Of a stretch of DNA of 64,000 nucleotides, positions 1-8,873 are shown piece after piece. This DNA is from Kitasatospora sp. NBC_00240 (GTDB lineage Bacteria > Actinomycetota > Actinomycetes > Streptomycetales > Streptomycetaceae). The notes below the pieces were generated by a model. It had not been told where the DNA came from, made no database searches, and was given only the letters and a program-made list of their open reading frames with translations. The stretch spans positions 124,001-188,000 of the forward strand of contig NZ_JAPEMU010000002.1 in NCBI RefSeq assembly GCF_026342405.1, in the 5' to 3' direction. Position 1 is the stretch's first letter, and each line of letters starts with the position of its first letter. Position numbers and translations under genes: made by a program.

Positions 1-64
1 GTGCGCCGGGGTGGCGGCGCGATGTTGGTGGGAGAACGCTGCGGCGATGGGTGGGCCGTCCGAT

Positions 65-826
65 TCAGACCCGTACGACCGTGGGTCCGAGCAGCGAGTA
101 GCGGTGGGCCTCGGCAACCGACAGGCCCGTGTCGGTGATGACGGTTTCGAGTTGGCTGATTTCGGCGAACCGGGCGAAGCTGCTGACGCCGAACTTCGTG
201 TGGACGCCGGCGAAAATGCACCGGCGGGCGGATTTGATGGCCTGCGCCTTGACATCCGCGACGACGGGGTCGGGGGTGGTGAGTCCGAATTCCCTCGATA
301 TGCCGTTGGCGCCCATCACGGCCACGTCGATGACGAACGAGGACAGCATCTGGGTCACCCAGGAGCCCACCGTGGCGAGGGTCCTGCCGCGGACCCGGCC
401 ACCCAGCAGGAGCACCGTGTTCTCGGGATTCTTGGTGAACGCCGCGGCGGTCGGCAGCGAGGCGGTGATCACGGTCAGCGGCCGGTCGGCAGGGATCAGT
501 TGAGCCAGCAGCAGCTGGGTGTACCCCTCGTCCACGAAGATCGTCTCCGCCTGGCCGATCATGCGCGCCGCCTCGGCCGCAATGCGACGCTTGCTCTCCA
601 CGTGACGGGTCTCCCGCTGGGCGAGGTCGGTCTCGAACCCCGCGCTCTCCACCGGGTAGGCACCGCCGTGGGTGCGCTTCACCAGACCTCGGCGTTCCAG
701 CTCCGTGAGGTCCCGCCGGATGGTCTCCGGCGCCACATCGAGGAGCTCGGCGAGCGCGGACACCTCGGACTGTCCGGATTCGCGGACCAGGGCGAGAATC
801 CGGTGCTGCCGCTGCTCACCCCTCAT
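65..826 (-). CDS. DeoR/GlpR-family transcriptional regulator
   Basis: A 253-residue repressor-type regulator. Residues 6-60 form a DeoR helix-turn-helix (LLDVAPETIRRDLTELE). Residues 75-235 form the DeoRC effector domain, with DEGYTQLLLAQLI, VMGANGISREFGLT and the HTKFG segment that is usual near the ligand site. Length is typical. The ATG at 826 has a GGAGG seven bases upstream. In this family the effector is usually a phosphorylated sugar. The alpha-glucoside operon beginning 1.1 kb away on the same strand is an obvious candidate target, but that link rests on proximity only. The gene points toward the left edge and nothing follows it in the window. Confidence 0.9.
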   Translation of the reverse strand: MRGEQRQHRILALVRESGQSEVSALAELLDVAPETIRRDLTELERRGLVKRTHGGAYPVESAGFETDLAQRETRHVESKRRIAAEAARMIGQAETIFVDEGYTQLLLAQLIPADRPLTVITASLPTAAAFTKNPENTVLLLGGRVRGRTLATVGSWVTQMLSSFVIDVAVMGANGISREFGLTTPDPVVADVKAQAIKSARRCIFAGVHTKFGVSSFARFAEISQLETVITDTGLSVAEAHRYSLLGPTVVRV

Positions 827-1277
827 GACCGTGCCTCCGCGTGACTGAAATGTGTCGAGGGGGTTTCGCCCCCGTTGCTTCCCTTGCGAGTTTTATACAG
901 TCGGCTTTCTCGCCCGAGGCGCCCCACATTGGAATAAGATTTGCCCGTTTACGCCCGCATGTGACGCACGTCATGCGAGGTCAGGGCGGTAGTACCAGTT
1001 GTGGTTCAGCCCGCTTGCCGCTCCCTCGGAGTTTGTTTTCCTCCGCCGTCGCTGCCCGCTGCGGGCACGGGCGCCCCTCGCAGGAGTCGCAGGGACGCCA
1101 CCGCACTCCTGTCGGCCCTGATCGGCGGGATCTTTCCGGGTCCAGGCCCCGTCCCGCACGACCTGCATGGATTGGGCCTACCCAAATCAGATGTTTTGGG
1201 GCAATCTGGACTAATACCAGCGCAGCCGAACCGTTGCCGAGCATCCCAGCCCTTGAGCCACCCCTAAGGCGTGGACC
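827..1277. promoter_or_regulatory. Divergent intergenic region between deoR-like gene and STAS gene
   Basis: About 450 bases without a convincing gene separate the two divergently transcribed genes. The first 130 bases next to the regulator are comparatively AT-rich (TTTTATACAG near 890; AATAAGATTT near 930), as expected for promoters. A short perfect inverted repeat, TGACG-CA-CGTCA, lies at 962-973 inside a wider GCATG/CATGC frame and could be an operator. No experimental or family-specific motif supports that. Confidence 0.35.
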
Positions 1278-1700
1278 ATGAAGCCCCAGGACCTCCTGCA
1301 CACGCACATCGTCGCCTCCACCGAGACCGCGCTCCTGAAGCTCGCGGGCGAACTCGACATGGCCACGGCGCCACTCGTGGACCAGGCGGTTGCCGACTGC
1401 CTCGCCGGCGGCGTACTGCGGCTGAACATCGATCTCGCGGCGGTCACCTTCTGCGACGCCGCAGGGCTGCGGGCGCTCGAACGCGCGAACCGCGCGAGCG
1501 CCGCCCACTGCACGGTGTTCCGCCTGGCGGGCATACATCGCCGACTGCGGCGCACCTTCGGGCTCCATCTCGCGAGCGGCCTCATCGCTCCGGCGATGAC
1601 CGATCTGACGCGGCTGCGCGGCGCAGCGCAGCGGACCACGGAGGACAGGATGGGCACCTCGACGCACGCGTGGGCGAGCCAGATCTGTCCCGCTCCGTGA
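1278..1700 (+). CDS. STAS-domain anti-anti-sigma factor-like protein
   Basis: A 140-residue protein whose first 100 residues form a STAS domain. The order is a first strand (ALLKLAGELDMATA), a second strand (LRLNIDLAAVTFCDAAGLRAL) and a helix (ANRASAAHCTVFRLAG). In RsbV/SpoIIAA-type antagonists the phospho-acceptor is a Ser or Thr in a D-S-S/T-G-L motif. Here the loop reads CDAAGL, so the usual phospho-Ser is replaced by Ala. The protein may bind an anti-sigma kinase without being switched off by phosphorylation, or do something else. The ATG at 1278 has an AAGG eight bases upstream. The C-terminal 40 residues show no recognisable domain. An RsbW-like ATPase lies at 15.2 kb, but it is not adjacent. 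Confidence 0.75.
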   Translation: MKPQDLLHTHIVASTETALLKLAGELDMATAPLVDQAVADCLAGGVLRLNIDLAAVTFCDAAGLRALERANRASAAHCTVFRLAGIHRRLRRTFGLHLASGLIAPAMTDLTRLRGAAQRTTEDRMGTSTHAWASQICPAP

Positions 1701-1824
1701 TTGGTCAGCAGCAGACGCGCGGCGGTCGCCGCCCGGGCGGGTGAGTTCCGGCCCGCCGGGACCTTCGGTCGGTCCGGAACGGCTCCCGTTTCCAACCGGC
1801 CGGTCCGCCCCGCACAACGCCAGG

Positions 1825-1859
1825 ACGCCGGTCTTCGGACGTGTCCCGAAGACCGGCGT
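1825..1859. terminator. Bidirectional hairpin between STAS gene and permease
   Basis: A perfect 14-bp inverted repeat (arms ACGCCGGTCTTCGG and its complement) with a 7-nt loop sits between the convergent 3' ends of the STAS gene (1700) and the MalG-like permease (1936). Its position and lack of a T-tract fit a two-way actinobacterial terminator. Confidence 0.75.
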
Positions 1860-1935
1860 GGCCCGTCACTACAGATTCGCGCCGTCCGACCGGGTGGCCC
1901 CGGCGACGGGTCCACCGGACTGTGGTCCGCGAAGC

Positions 1936-2823
1936 TCACTTGACGGAGCCGGCCATGGCGCCTTGGACGAAGTAACGCTGGAACGAGAAGAAGACGATCA
2001 CGGGGACCAGCAGGGAGAGGAAGGCGCCGGGGGCCAGCACGTCCAGGTTGCTGCCGAACTGCCGCATCTGCGACTGGAGCAGGACGGTGAGCGGCTGATT
2101 GTCGCTTCCCGCGAAGATCAGTGCCACCAGCATGTCGTTCCACACCCAGAGGAACTGGAAGATGCACAGTGAGGCCAGCGCCGGGGCAGCCAGCGGCAGG
2201 GCCAGGGTACGGAAGATCCGCCACTCGCCGCAGCCGTCCACCCGGGCGGCTTCGAGGATCTCGTGCGGGATCTCCAGGAAGTGCCCGCGCATCAGGAAGA
2301 CGGCGAACGGCAACCCGTAACCGACGTGGAACAGCACCACCCCGGGGATAGTGCCGAACAGGCCCACTACGCCCATCAGCTTGGCGACCGGGATCAGCCC
2401 GATCTGGACCGGAACGACCAGAAGGCCGACCACCACCAGGAAGACGATGTCGCGGCCCGGGAACTCCAGCCAGGCGAAGGCGTATCCGGCGAGGGCGGCG
2501 ACCGCCACGGTCAGCAAGGTCGCGGGGACGGCGATCAGGACCGTGTTCCAGAGCGCCCCGAGGACGTCGCCGCCCTGGAGGAGCGCGCTGTAGTTCTCGA
2601 AGCCCAGCTGCGACGGTGAGGTGAGGGCGGTCCACCAGCCGGAGCCCGCGCTGAGTTCCTTGGGGCGCAGCGATGAGAACAGCAGGCCAGCGGTCGGGGT
2701 GAGCCAGACCAGTGCGGTGAGCGCCAGGACCCCCTGCACGCTCCAGCTCCGGGTGAGCTTGACCAGTCGGGCTGGCAACGTCCCACGCCGCGTCGGGGGG
2801 GCATGGAGGGTGTCGTCGCTCAT
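1936..2823 (-). CDS. Carbohydrate ABC transporter permease, MalG-like
   Basis: A 295-residue inner-membrane permease of the MalG/CUT1 class. An N-terminal membrane helix (about residues 32-52) is followed by a large extracytoplasmic loop and five more helices. The cytoplasmic EAA loop reads EILEAARVDGCGEWRIFRTL, the docking site for the ATPase. No ATPase is encoded nearby, which is normal because actinomycete CUT1 systems share MsiK. It pairs with the MalF-like gene at 4255-5562, but a TnpB element now separates the two by 1.4 kb. Its expression may therefore depend on read-through or on a promoter brought by the insertion. It ends just short of the hairpin at 1825-1859. Confidence 0.92.
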   Translation of the reverse strand: MSDDTLHAPPTRRGTLPARLVKLTRSWSVQGVLALTALVWLTPTAGLLFSSLRPKELSAGSGWWTALTSPSQLGFENYSALLQGGDVLGALWNTVLIAVPATLLTVAVAALAGYAFAWLEFPGRDIVFLVVVGLLVVPVQIGLIPVAKLMGVVGLFGTIPGVVLFHVGYGLPFAVFLMRGHFLEIPHEILEAARVDGCGEWRIFRTLALPLAAPALASLCIFQFLWVWNDMLVALIFAGSDNQPLTVLLQSQMRQFGSNLDVLAPGAFLSLLVPVIVFFSFQRYFVQGAMAGSVK

Positions 2824-2841
2824 CGGATGCCTCCAAGGAGA

Positions 2842-2861
2842 CCCCGGCCTTTGGGCCGGGG
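2842..2861. repeat. Hairpin at left end of TnpB element
   Basis: CCCCGGCC-TTTG-GGCCGGGG is a perfect 8-bp stem lying just upstream of the permease start codon and near the left boundary of the IS200/IS605-type insertion. Subterminal hairpins are the end signals of these elements, so I read it as part of the left end. The exact left boundary is not visible because no terminal inverted repeat or target duplication is expected. Confidence 0.5.
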
Positions 2862-3046
2862 TGGGGGAACCTCCCGCTTGCGGGGGAGAATTGGCTTGCC
2901 CGCGTTGGGGATACCCCCTGCCGGAGGCCGGAGAAGGGTGCGGGGAAGTCGGACGGCAGTCAAGGCGACTTGGTGCGTTGATAGTTGATTGTTCGTCACG
3001 TGATCACAATCGGTAGTGTTGGCGTGTGATCCATGGGACCGTCCAT

Positions 3047-4216
3047 GTGAAGCGGGCTTTTCAAGTACCGCTTCTATCCGACCGATGCGCAGGCGGCTGA
3101 GCTGTCGCGCACGTTCGGGGTGTGTGCGGAAGGTCTGCAACATGGCATTGCAGGCCCGCACGGAGGCGTGGACGCTGCGTGGGGAGCGAGTCAACTACGA
3201 CGCCACGTCGGCAATGCTGACGGCGTGGAAGAAGACCGAGGAACTGGCCTACCTCCGCGAGGTGTCGTCGATCCCGTTGCAGCAGACGCTCCGCCACTTG
3301 CAGGGAGCGTTCGCCTGCTTCTGGACGAAGCGGGCGAAGTACCCGACGTACACCAGGTCCGCGTTCCGGTTCCGGGACGGCTCGCTGGCCTTGGCGAAGA
3401 TGGCGCAGCCGCTGGATCGTGTGGTCCCGGCATCTTCCCGAGGAGGCGGTTCCGCCCACGGTGACCGTGTCCCAGGACGCGGCCGGGCGCTGGTTCATCT
3501 CCCTGGTGTGCGAGGACCGGCCGATCATGCCCGCCCCCGCGAACGCGGCAGTGGGCATCGATGCCGGGATCACCAGCCTGGTGACGCTCTCCGCCGGGGA
3601 GAAGATCACCAATCCGAAGCACGAACGCAGGGACCGCGAGCGTCTGGCCAGGGCCCAGCGGGAGCTGTCCCGCAAGGCCGAGGGTTCCAACAATCGGACG
3701 AAGGCCCGGCTGAAGGTCGCGCGGGTCCACGCCCGGATCGCGGATCGGCGCCGGGACTTCCTGCACAAGCTCAGCACCCGACTCGTCCGTGAGAACCAAA
3801 CGGTCGTGCTCGAGGACCTCATCGCCCGGAACATGCTCAAGAACCGGCGGCTCGCCCGAGCCGTTTCGGACGCCTCGTGGACCGAGATGCGGTCCATGCT
3901 GGAGTACAAGGCCCATTGGTACGGCAGGGACCTGGTCGTGATCGACCGCTGGTTCCCCTCGTCCAGGCTGTGCTCGGTCTGCGGAACCCTGCAAGGCACG
4001 ATGCCCCTCGACGTCCGCGAGTGGACGTGCGCCTGCGGCGCACACCACGATCGGGAGGTGAACGCGGCACTCAACATCCTGGCCGCCGGAATGGCGGTTA
4101 CAGCCTGTGGATACGGTGTAAGACCTCAACGGAGTACTCCGGGCGGGCAGTCGTCGGTGAAGCAGGAAGTCGTCCCACCGCGGCGCACACGCGCAACGGC
4201 TCAGCCGCGAGGCTGA
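3047..4216 (+). pseudogene. tnpB: TnpB (IS200/IS605 OrfB) nuclease, frameshifted
   Basis: A TnpB RNA-guided nuclease reading frame broken by three one-base shifts. There is an extra T near 3060, an extra G near 3117 (before CVRKVCNMALQARTEAW) and a missing base near 3418 (between KMAQPLD and IVWSRHLPEEA). The intact C-terminal 265 residues keep the RuvC-like core: the first Asp in VGIDAGITSL, Glu in VLEDLIARN, a CSVCG...CAC zinc knuckle and the last Asp in HDREVNAALNI. No TnpA partner is present. Active-site residues survive while the frame is lost, so inactivation looks recent. The element separates two permease genes of one operon. Confidence 0.85.
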
Positions 4217-4217
4217 G

Positions 4218-4252
4218 GGGAACCCCCACCCTCCAGGGCATGGGGAAGTCAA
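4218..4252 (+). other. TnpB element right end (omega-RNA 3' scaffold)
   Basis: Directly after the tnpB stop the sequence runs GGGGAACCCCCACCC-TCCAGGGCATGGGG-AAGTCAA. This resembles the GGAACCCCCGTCC...GGACG(A/G)GGAGGATGTCAA right ends of actinobacterial IS605-type elements, and the second copy in this window (16024-16058) matches it. In this family the right end forms the 3' stem of the guide RNA, and the bases beyond it act as the guide. Here those bases start near 4253 and are the last codons of the MalF-like permease gene read in antisense. Confidence 0.6.
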
Positions 4253-4254
4253 CG

Positions 4255-5562
4255 TCAGTTCCTCCGGAAGCGTCGGACGTTGAGGATCATGGCCGGCACC
4301 ACCAGGAGCAGGAGCAGCACGCCGAGTGCGCTTCCGAGGCCCTGGTTGTTGCCGCCTCCGAAGGAGACCAGCCACAGTTGCAGGGCCAGGACGTTGGCGT
4401 CCTGTTGAACCGGGCCCGGCGCGATGATGTAGACCAGGTCGAAGATCTTCATGACGTTGATGACCATGGTCACGAGGACCACGCCGAGCACGGGTGCCAG
4501 CATCGGCACCGTGATGCGGCGGAAGACCTGCCATTCCCCCGCGCCGTCCATCCGGGCTGCCTCGAGGAGTTCTCGGGGGAGGTTGGCCAGGCCGGCGCCG
4601 ATGATGACCATGGCGAAGCCGGCCCAGATCCAGATGTAGGCGCCGATGATCGCGGGAGTGATCAGTGTCGGGCCGAGCCAGTCGACGCCGTTGTACGGCA
4701 GGGCGAAGTCGGCCGCCGGGAGGACGACGGATGCCGTTGCTGTGGGCGCGGCGTCGAAGTGGAAGGAGCCGTCGGCCGCCGTCTTGGTGGCGGCTACCGT
4801 TCTTCCTTCGCTGAGCAGTTGGACGCTCACGTCGGGCAGCCCCTTCTTCCCGGGGTCCAGCTGTCCGGGTCTGCCGCCTCCGCCGGGGATGAAGTCGAGG
4901 AAGACGACGCCGTTCGTTCCGCCCGCTGCGGGGGGCAGTGCGGCCGGTCGGGCGGTCGTGGGCAGGTTGGTCGGTGCGACGCCCACCATCGGGAGCAGCA
5001 GCGTCCCGGAGCTCGCCGGGGCGCTCAGTGTTCCGTCCGGCCGCTTGCTCAGTGCGGTGTTGTCGCGCGGGTGGGCGCCCGGGAACAAGGCGTCGTCGTT
5101 GACGGTGTCGTGGATGGTGACGGCGGCGGCGTTGAGCACGCCGCGGTGCGGGTCCGCGTCGTAGACCAGGCGGAAGATGATGCCGGCGGCGAGGAAGGAG
5201 ATCGCCATGGGCATGAAGACCAGCAGCTTGAACGCGGTGGACCAGCGCACCTTTTCGGTGAGGACGGCGAAGACCAGGCCGATCGCCGTGACCAGGGCGG
5301 GAGCGACGGCCACCCAGACGGCGTTGTTGCGGATCGCGGTGAGGGTGGCCTTGTCGTGGACCGCCTCTCCGTAGTTGCCGAGCCCGACGAAGTGGTCGCC
5401 GGAGGCGTCGTAGAGGCTGCGCACGACGGAGTAGCCGATGGGGTAGACCACCAGGGCGCCCAGGAGCAGGATGGCCGGGAGGATGAAGACCAGGGCCAAG
5501 GTCCGGCGCCGCCGCTTGGCGGCGGCGCCGGGGGTCTTGGACCGGTGGGAGGTCGTCGGCAT
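4255..5562 (-). CDS. Carbohydrate ABC transporter permease, MalF-like, with extracytoplasmic beta-domain insert
   Basis: A 435-residue CUT1 permease. Helices lie at about 22-45, 77-98 and 106-132, and then a further set from 295 on. The EAA loop reads ELLEAARMDGAGEWQVFRRI. Between the third and fourth helices is an insert of about 150 residues (140-290) containing a Cna-B/SdrD-like or carboxypeptidase-regulatory-like beta fold (GLPDVSVQLLSEG, AADGSFHFDAAP). E. coli MalF carries its unrelated P2 domain, which touches the binding protein, at the same place. The gene follows the solute-binding protein gene by 7 nt. Its stop codon lies 2-3 bases from the end of the TnpB insertion. Confidence 0.9.
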   Translation of the reverse strand: MPTTSHRSKTPGAAAKRRRRTLALVFILPAILLLGALVVYPIGYSVVRSLYDASGDHFVGLGNYGEAVHDKATLTAIRNNAVWVAVAPALVTAIGLVFAVLTEKVRWSTAFKLLVFMPMAISFLAAGIIFRLVYDADPHRGVLNAAAVTIHDTVNDDALFPGAHPRDNTALSKRPDGTLSAPASSGTLLLPMVGVAPTNLPTTARPAALPPAAGGTNGVVFLDFIPGGGGRPGQLDPGKKGLPDVSVQLLSEGRTVAATKTAADGSFHFDAAPTATASVVLPAADFALPYNGVDWLGPTLITPAIIGAYIWIWAGFAMVIIGAGLANLPRELLEAARMDGAGEWQVFRRITVPMLAPVLGVVLVTMVINVMKIFDLVYIIAPGPVQQDANVLALQLWLVSFGGGNNQGLGSALGVLLLLLVVPAMILNVRRFRRN

Positions 5563-5569
5563 GTCGTGA

Positions 5570-6901
5570 TCAGCCCTTGTAGGCCTTGGCCGCGTCGGCT
5601 TCGAGCTTGTTCGCCGCGCCCTGGACGTCGGAAGGGTTGGCCAGGAAGTCCTGGAGGTCCTTCCACTCGCCGGAGCCGGCGGTGCCGCCGAAGGCCGCGG
5701 GTGCCTGGTCCGACATGTCGAAGCGGAAGGTGTCGCCGGCGTCGATCAGCGACTTGGCGAACTGGCGGGTGGTGTCGTCCGGGTAGAGCGAGAGGGCGAC
5801 GGCACGGTTCGGGGAGAGGAAGCCGCCGGACTTGGCCCAGATCTCCGCTGCCTGGGGGCTGGCGAGGTATTCGACCAGCTTCTGGGCGGCGGTCTTGTTC
5901 TTGCCGTCCTTGAGGACGACCGCCGCGTCGCCGCCGCCCATCACGGGTGCCTTGCCCGTGTCCACGGCCGGGAAGGGGAAGACCTTGGCGTCCTGTCCGA
6001 CGGTCTTCTTGAGGTCGCCGGAGATGACGCCGCCGACGAAGTCCCCCTCGTAGGTCAGGGCGGCCTTCGGCTGGGGGCCGAAGACCTGCTGCACGGAGGT
6101 CGGGAAGTCGGTCTGCAGGGCGCCCTTGGTGCCGCCGGCGACCAGGGCGGGATCGCCGAAGAGCTTGCCGAGTGTGGTGAGGGCCTTGATGACGGACGGG
6201 TCGGTCCACGGGATCTGATGCTTGGTCAGCTTGTCGTACATTTCGGGGCCGGCCTGGGAGAGGTAGACGTTCTCGAACCAGTCGGTGAGCGGCCAGCCAG
6301 CCTGGCCGGCGATCGAGAACGCGGAGGTGCCCGAGTCGGAGACGGCCCTGCTCACCTTGAGCAGTTCGTCCCAGTTGGCGGGCGGCTGGACACCTGCGAT
6401 CTGGAGGGCGGCGGCATTGTACCAGACGGTGGACTTGTTGGCGGCCTTGAAGTAGAGGCCGTACTGCGTGCCGTCCACGGTGGCGAGGTCGGACCAGACG
6501 GAGGCGAAGTTCTTCTTGGCGGCGGCGGTGGTGGCCGGGGCGAGGGGCTCCAGCCAGCCCTGCTTGGCGAACTGTGCCAGCACGCCGGGCTGGGGCACCA
6601 TCACGACGTCCATGGCGTCGCCGCCGGCGATCTTGCTGCCGACCAGGGTGGAGAGGTTGTCACCGGTGGATATGAAGGTGGTGGTGGCGCCGGTCTGGGC
6701 GGTGAAGGCGTCCAGCACCTTCTTGAAGTTGTCCTGCTCGGAGCCCGTCCAGACCGCGGCGACGGAGACCGTCTGGCCCTTCAGTTCCTGGCTTCCGGCG
6801 CTGGCGGTGCTGCCGGATCCGGTGCCACTGCCGCAGGCGGTGCCGGTGGCGGCGAGTACCAGGGCGACGGCCAGGGCGGTGGTGGTTCGCTGGAGCCTCA
6901 T
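5570..6901 (-). CDS. Extracellular solute-binding lipoprotein for carbohydrate ABC transporter
   Basis: A 443-residue MalE-class binding protein. The signal peptide ends in a lipobox (ATGTACGSG; Cys about residue 22) followed by a Gly/Ser/Thr-rich linker, so it should be membrane-anchored outside the cell. The family-1 binding fold is visible in VSAAVWTGSEQDNFKKVLDA, LYFKAANKSTVWYN and GGDAAVVLKDGKNK. I chose the ATG at 6901 because GAAGGAAAG lies eight bases upstream; an in-frame extension further upstream has no signal sequence. It is transcribed after the GH13 glucosidase gene (80 nt gap) and directly before the MalF-like permease gene. The likely substrate is an alpha-glucoside such as maltose, trehalose, sucrose or isomaltose-type sugars. 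Confidence 0.92.
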   Translation of the reverse strand: MRLQRTTTALAVALVLAATGTACGSGTGSGSTASAGSQELKGQTVSVAAVWTGSEQDNFKKVLDAFTAQTGATTTFISTGDNLSTLVGSKIAGGDAMDVVMVPQPGVLAQFAKQGWLEPLAPATTAAAKKNFASVWSDLATVDGTQYGLYFKAANKSTVWYNAAALQIAGVQPPANWDELLKVSRAVSDSGTSAFSIAGQAGWPLTDWFENVYLSQAGPEMYDKLTKHQIPWTDPSVIKALTTLGKLFGDPALVAGGTKGALQTDFPTSVQQVFGPQPKAALTYEGDFVGGVISGDLKKTVGQDAKVFPFPAVDTGKAPVMGGGDAAVVLKDGKNKTAAQKLVEYLASPQAAEIWAKSGGFLSPNRAVALSLYPDDTTRQFAKSLIDAGDTFRFDMSDQAPAAFGGTAGSGEWKDLQDFLANPSDVQGAANKLEADAAKAYKG

Positions 6902-6981
6902 CGTTGAGTCTTTCCTTCGGGGGCTTGCGGGTGGTGGGTGTTCCGCCCGGGGGTGGCGCTGGTCCTCGGAGGTACAGGGCG

Positions 6982-8694
6982 TCAGGAGGTGGTGGTGGCC
7001 CACCAGGCGGCGGTCGCGGCCGGCAGGACGCCGGGCGGGCAGGGCCCGCTGGCGATCAGTGGGGCACCGTCAACGGGCGCGGGCACCGGGCCGACGCCGA
7101 AGTTGACGGCGCAGACCAGGCCGTCGCCACGGGTGAGGGCCAGCACGTCGGGCCCGCAGTCCAGCCACCGGATCGAGTCCGCGCCGAACTGCGGCATGGT
7201 CCTGCGCAGTTGGAGGGCCTCGCGGTACAGGTGCCAGAAGGATCCGGTGTCGGCGAGCACCCGCTCCGCGGTGTGGGCGGCGAAGTGTTCGGGCTGCGGC
7301 AGCCAGGGGCGGGCGGGTGCGTCGTCCGGGCTGAAGCCGAACGGTGCGTGGCCGCCGGACCACGGCATGGGGATGCGGCAGCCGTCGCGTATTCCGGTCC
7401 GGCTGCCGGTGCGGTGGAAGATCGGGTCGGTGATCAGTTCGTCGGGCAGGTCGGTGACCTCGGGCAGGCCGAGTTCCTCGCCCTGGTAGATGTAGGCGGC
7501 GCCGGGCAGTGCCAGCATGAGCAGCGCGGCGGCCGCGGCCCGGGCCGGGCCCGCGACCGGGTCGGTCCCGGCGAAACGGCTGACCGTGCGGACCTGGTCG
7601 TGGTTGTTGAGGACCCAGGTGACGGTGGATCCGGTGGCGGCGATGTCCCGGACCGCCTCGTCGACGACGCGCTGGACGTGCTCGCGGTCCCAGGGCGCGT
7701 GCAGCAGGTGGAAGAAGAAGGCCTGGTGCAGTTCGTCGGGGCGGACGTACTCGGCCTGCTGGGCGGGGGTGGGCACGGAGGCCTCACCGACCAGCAGGCG
7801 GTCCCGGCCGTCGCGGGCGGTGTACTCCTCGCAGATCGCCCGCCAGGCACGCCACACCTGGTGCACCTCGGGCTGGTTCCAGGCGAGGGGGTTGACGGAG
7901 TCGCGGGTGCGCTCGTCGGCCTCCGGGTCGGCGGAGTCGGGCAGCAGCGGGTGCTTGAAGAGCCCGGCGGCGACGTCGATCCGGAACCCGTCGACGCCCC
8001 GGTCGAGCCAGAAGCGCAGGATCCGTTCGAACTCCTCGGCTATGGCGGGGTTGCGCCAGTTGAAGTCGGGCTGCTCGGTCGTGAACATGTGCAGGTACCA
8101 CTGGCCGGGGTTGCCGTCGGCTTCGACGACCCTGGTCCAGGCGGGGCCGCCGAACATCACCCGCCAGTTGTTGGGAGGGAGTTCGCCGGTTTCGCCGCGG
8201 CCGTCCGCGAAGTGGAAGCGGGCGCGCTCGTGGCTGCCCGGGGCCGCCGCCAGTGCCTGCTGGAACCAGGGGTGCCAGCTGGAGCAGTGGTTGGGCACGG
8301 TGTCCACCACCAGCTTGAGACCGAGCAGTCGGCACCCGTCGACCAGGCGCGCGAAGTCCTCCAGGTCGCCGTAGACCGGGTCCACCGCGCAGTGGTCGGC
8401 GATGTCGTAGCCGTGGTCGTGCTGGGGCGAGACGTAGAACGGGTTGAGCCAGACGCCGTCCACGCCGAGGCGCTTGAGGTAGGGCAGGCGTTCCCGCACT
8501 CCGGCGAGGTCGCCGATCCCGTCGCCGTTGGAGTCGCTGAAGCTGCGGACGTACACCTGGTAGATCACAGCGGCCCGCCACCAGCCCTTCCCCGGGAGGA
8601 GGGACGTGGTGGTGCGTGCCGACCGGTCGGGTGAGGTTCGGCGAACGGTCGGGCTGCTTCGTCCGGGGGCGCGGACGTGATCATCTTTCACCAT
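6982..8694 (-). CDS. GH13 alpha-glucosidase (oligo-1,6-glucosidase/AglA type)
   Basis: A 570-residue cytoplasmic glycoside hydrolase of family 13. The four conserved regions are present: VVDTVPNHC, GVDGFRIDVA (Asp nucleophile), LLVGEAS (Glu acid/base) and VLNNHDQVR (transition-state Asp). The N-terminal strand is AVIYQVYVRSFSDSNGDGIGDL. There is no signal peptide, so it would act on sugar after import. It is the first gene of the transport operon and precedes the binding protein gene. This matches the agl-type clusters of Streptomyces, in which a glucosidase is co-transcribed with its CUT1 importer. The exact bond specificity cannot be read from sequence alone. The ATG at 8694 has only a weak Shine-Dalgarno (CGAAAG). 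Confidence 0.92.
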   Translation of the reverse strand: MVKDDHVRAPGRSSPTVRRTSPDRSARTTTSLLPGKGWWRAAVIYQVYVRSFSDSNGDGIGDLAGVRERLPYLKRLGVDGVWLNPFYVSPQHDHGYDIADHCAVDPVYGDLEDFARLVDGCRLLGLKLVVDTVPNHCSSWHPWFQQALAAAPGSHERARFHFADGRGETGELPPNNWRVMFGGPAWTRVVEADGNPGQWYLHMFTTEQPDFNWRNPAIAEEFERILRFWLDRGVDGFRIDVAAGLFKHPLLPDSADPEADERTRDSVNPLAWNQPEVHQVWRAWRAICEEYTARDGRDRLLVGEASVPTPAQQAEYVRPDELHQAFFFHLLHAPWDREHVQRVVDEAVRDIAATGSTVTWVLNNHDQVRTVSRFAGTDPVAGPARAAAAALLMLALPGAAYIYQGEELGLPEVTDLPDELITDPIFHRTGSRTGIRDGCRIPMPWSGGHAPFGFSPDDAPARPWLPQPEHFAAHTAERVLADTGSFWHLYREALQLRRTMPQFGADSIRWLDCGPDVLALTRGDGLVCAVNFGVGPVPAPVDGAPLIASGPCPPGVLPAATAAWWATTTS

Positions 8695-8873
8695 CTTTCG
8701 GGGCCGCTGGACTCTGGGCTCGCCGTTGAGGGGCCCGAGCGACTACATGCATGTTAGGTATACAGCTGGGCGCACCAGTCTGTTAAGGGCCTAGGGCCCC
8801 CTATTTCAGCCAGGCTTCCGGAGCGCGGCTCACTCACGCGCTACCTAACGGTTATGTATTGGTGGTGCGTCGA
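8695..8873 (-). promoter_or_regulatory. Upstream region of the alpha-glucoside operon
   Basis: This 179-base spacer is locally AT-richer (GCATGTTAGGTATACAG near 8750; GTTATGTATTGG near 8851). It holds an 8-bp inverted repeat, GTTAGGTA (8753-8760) and TACCTAAC (8842-8849), about 80 bases apart, with a GGGCC-TAG-GGCCC palindrome between them. The paired half sites could be operators for a looping repressor such as the DeoR-like protein. That is inference. Confidence 0.4.

Noticed and set aside
1211..2836. A 541-codon minus-strand frame covering the MalG-like gene and the STAS gene
   Set aside because: Low-complexity Arg/Pro/Gly product; two better supported genes occupy the region.
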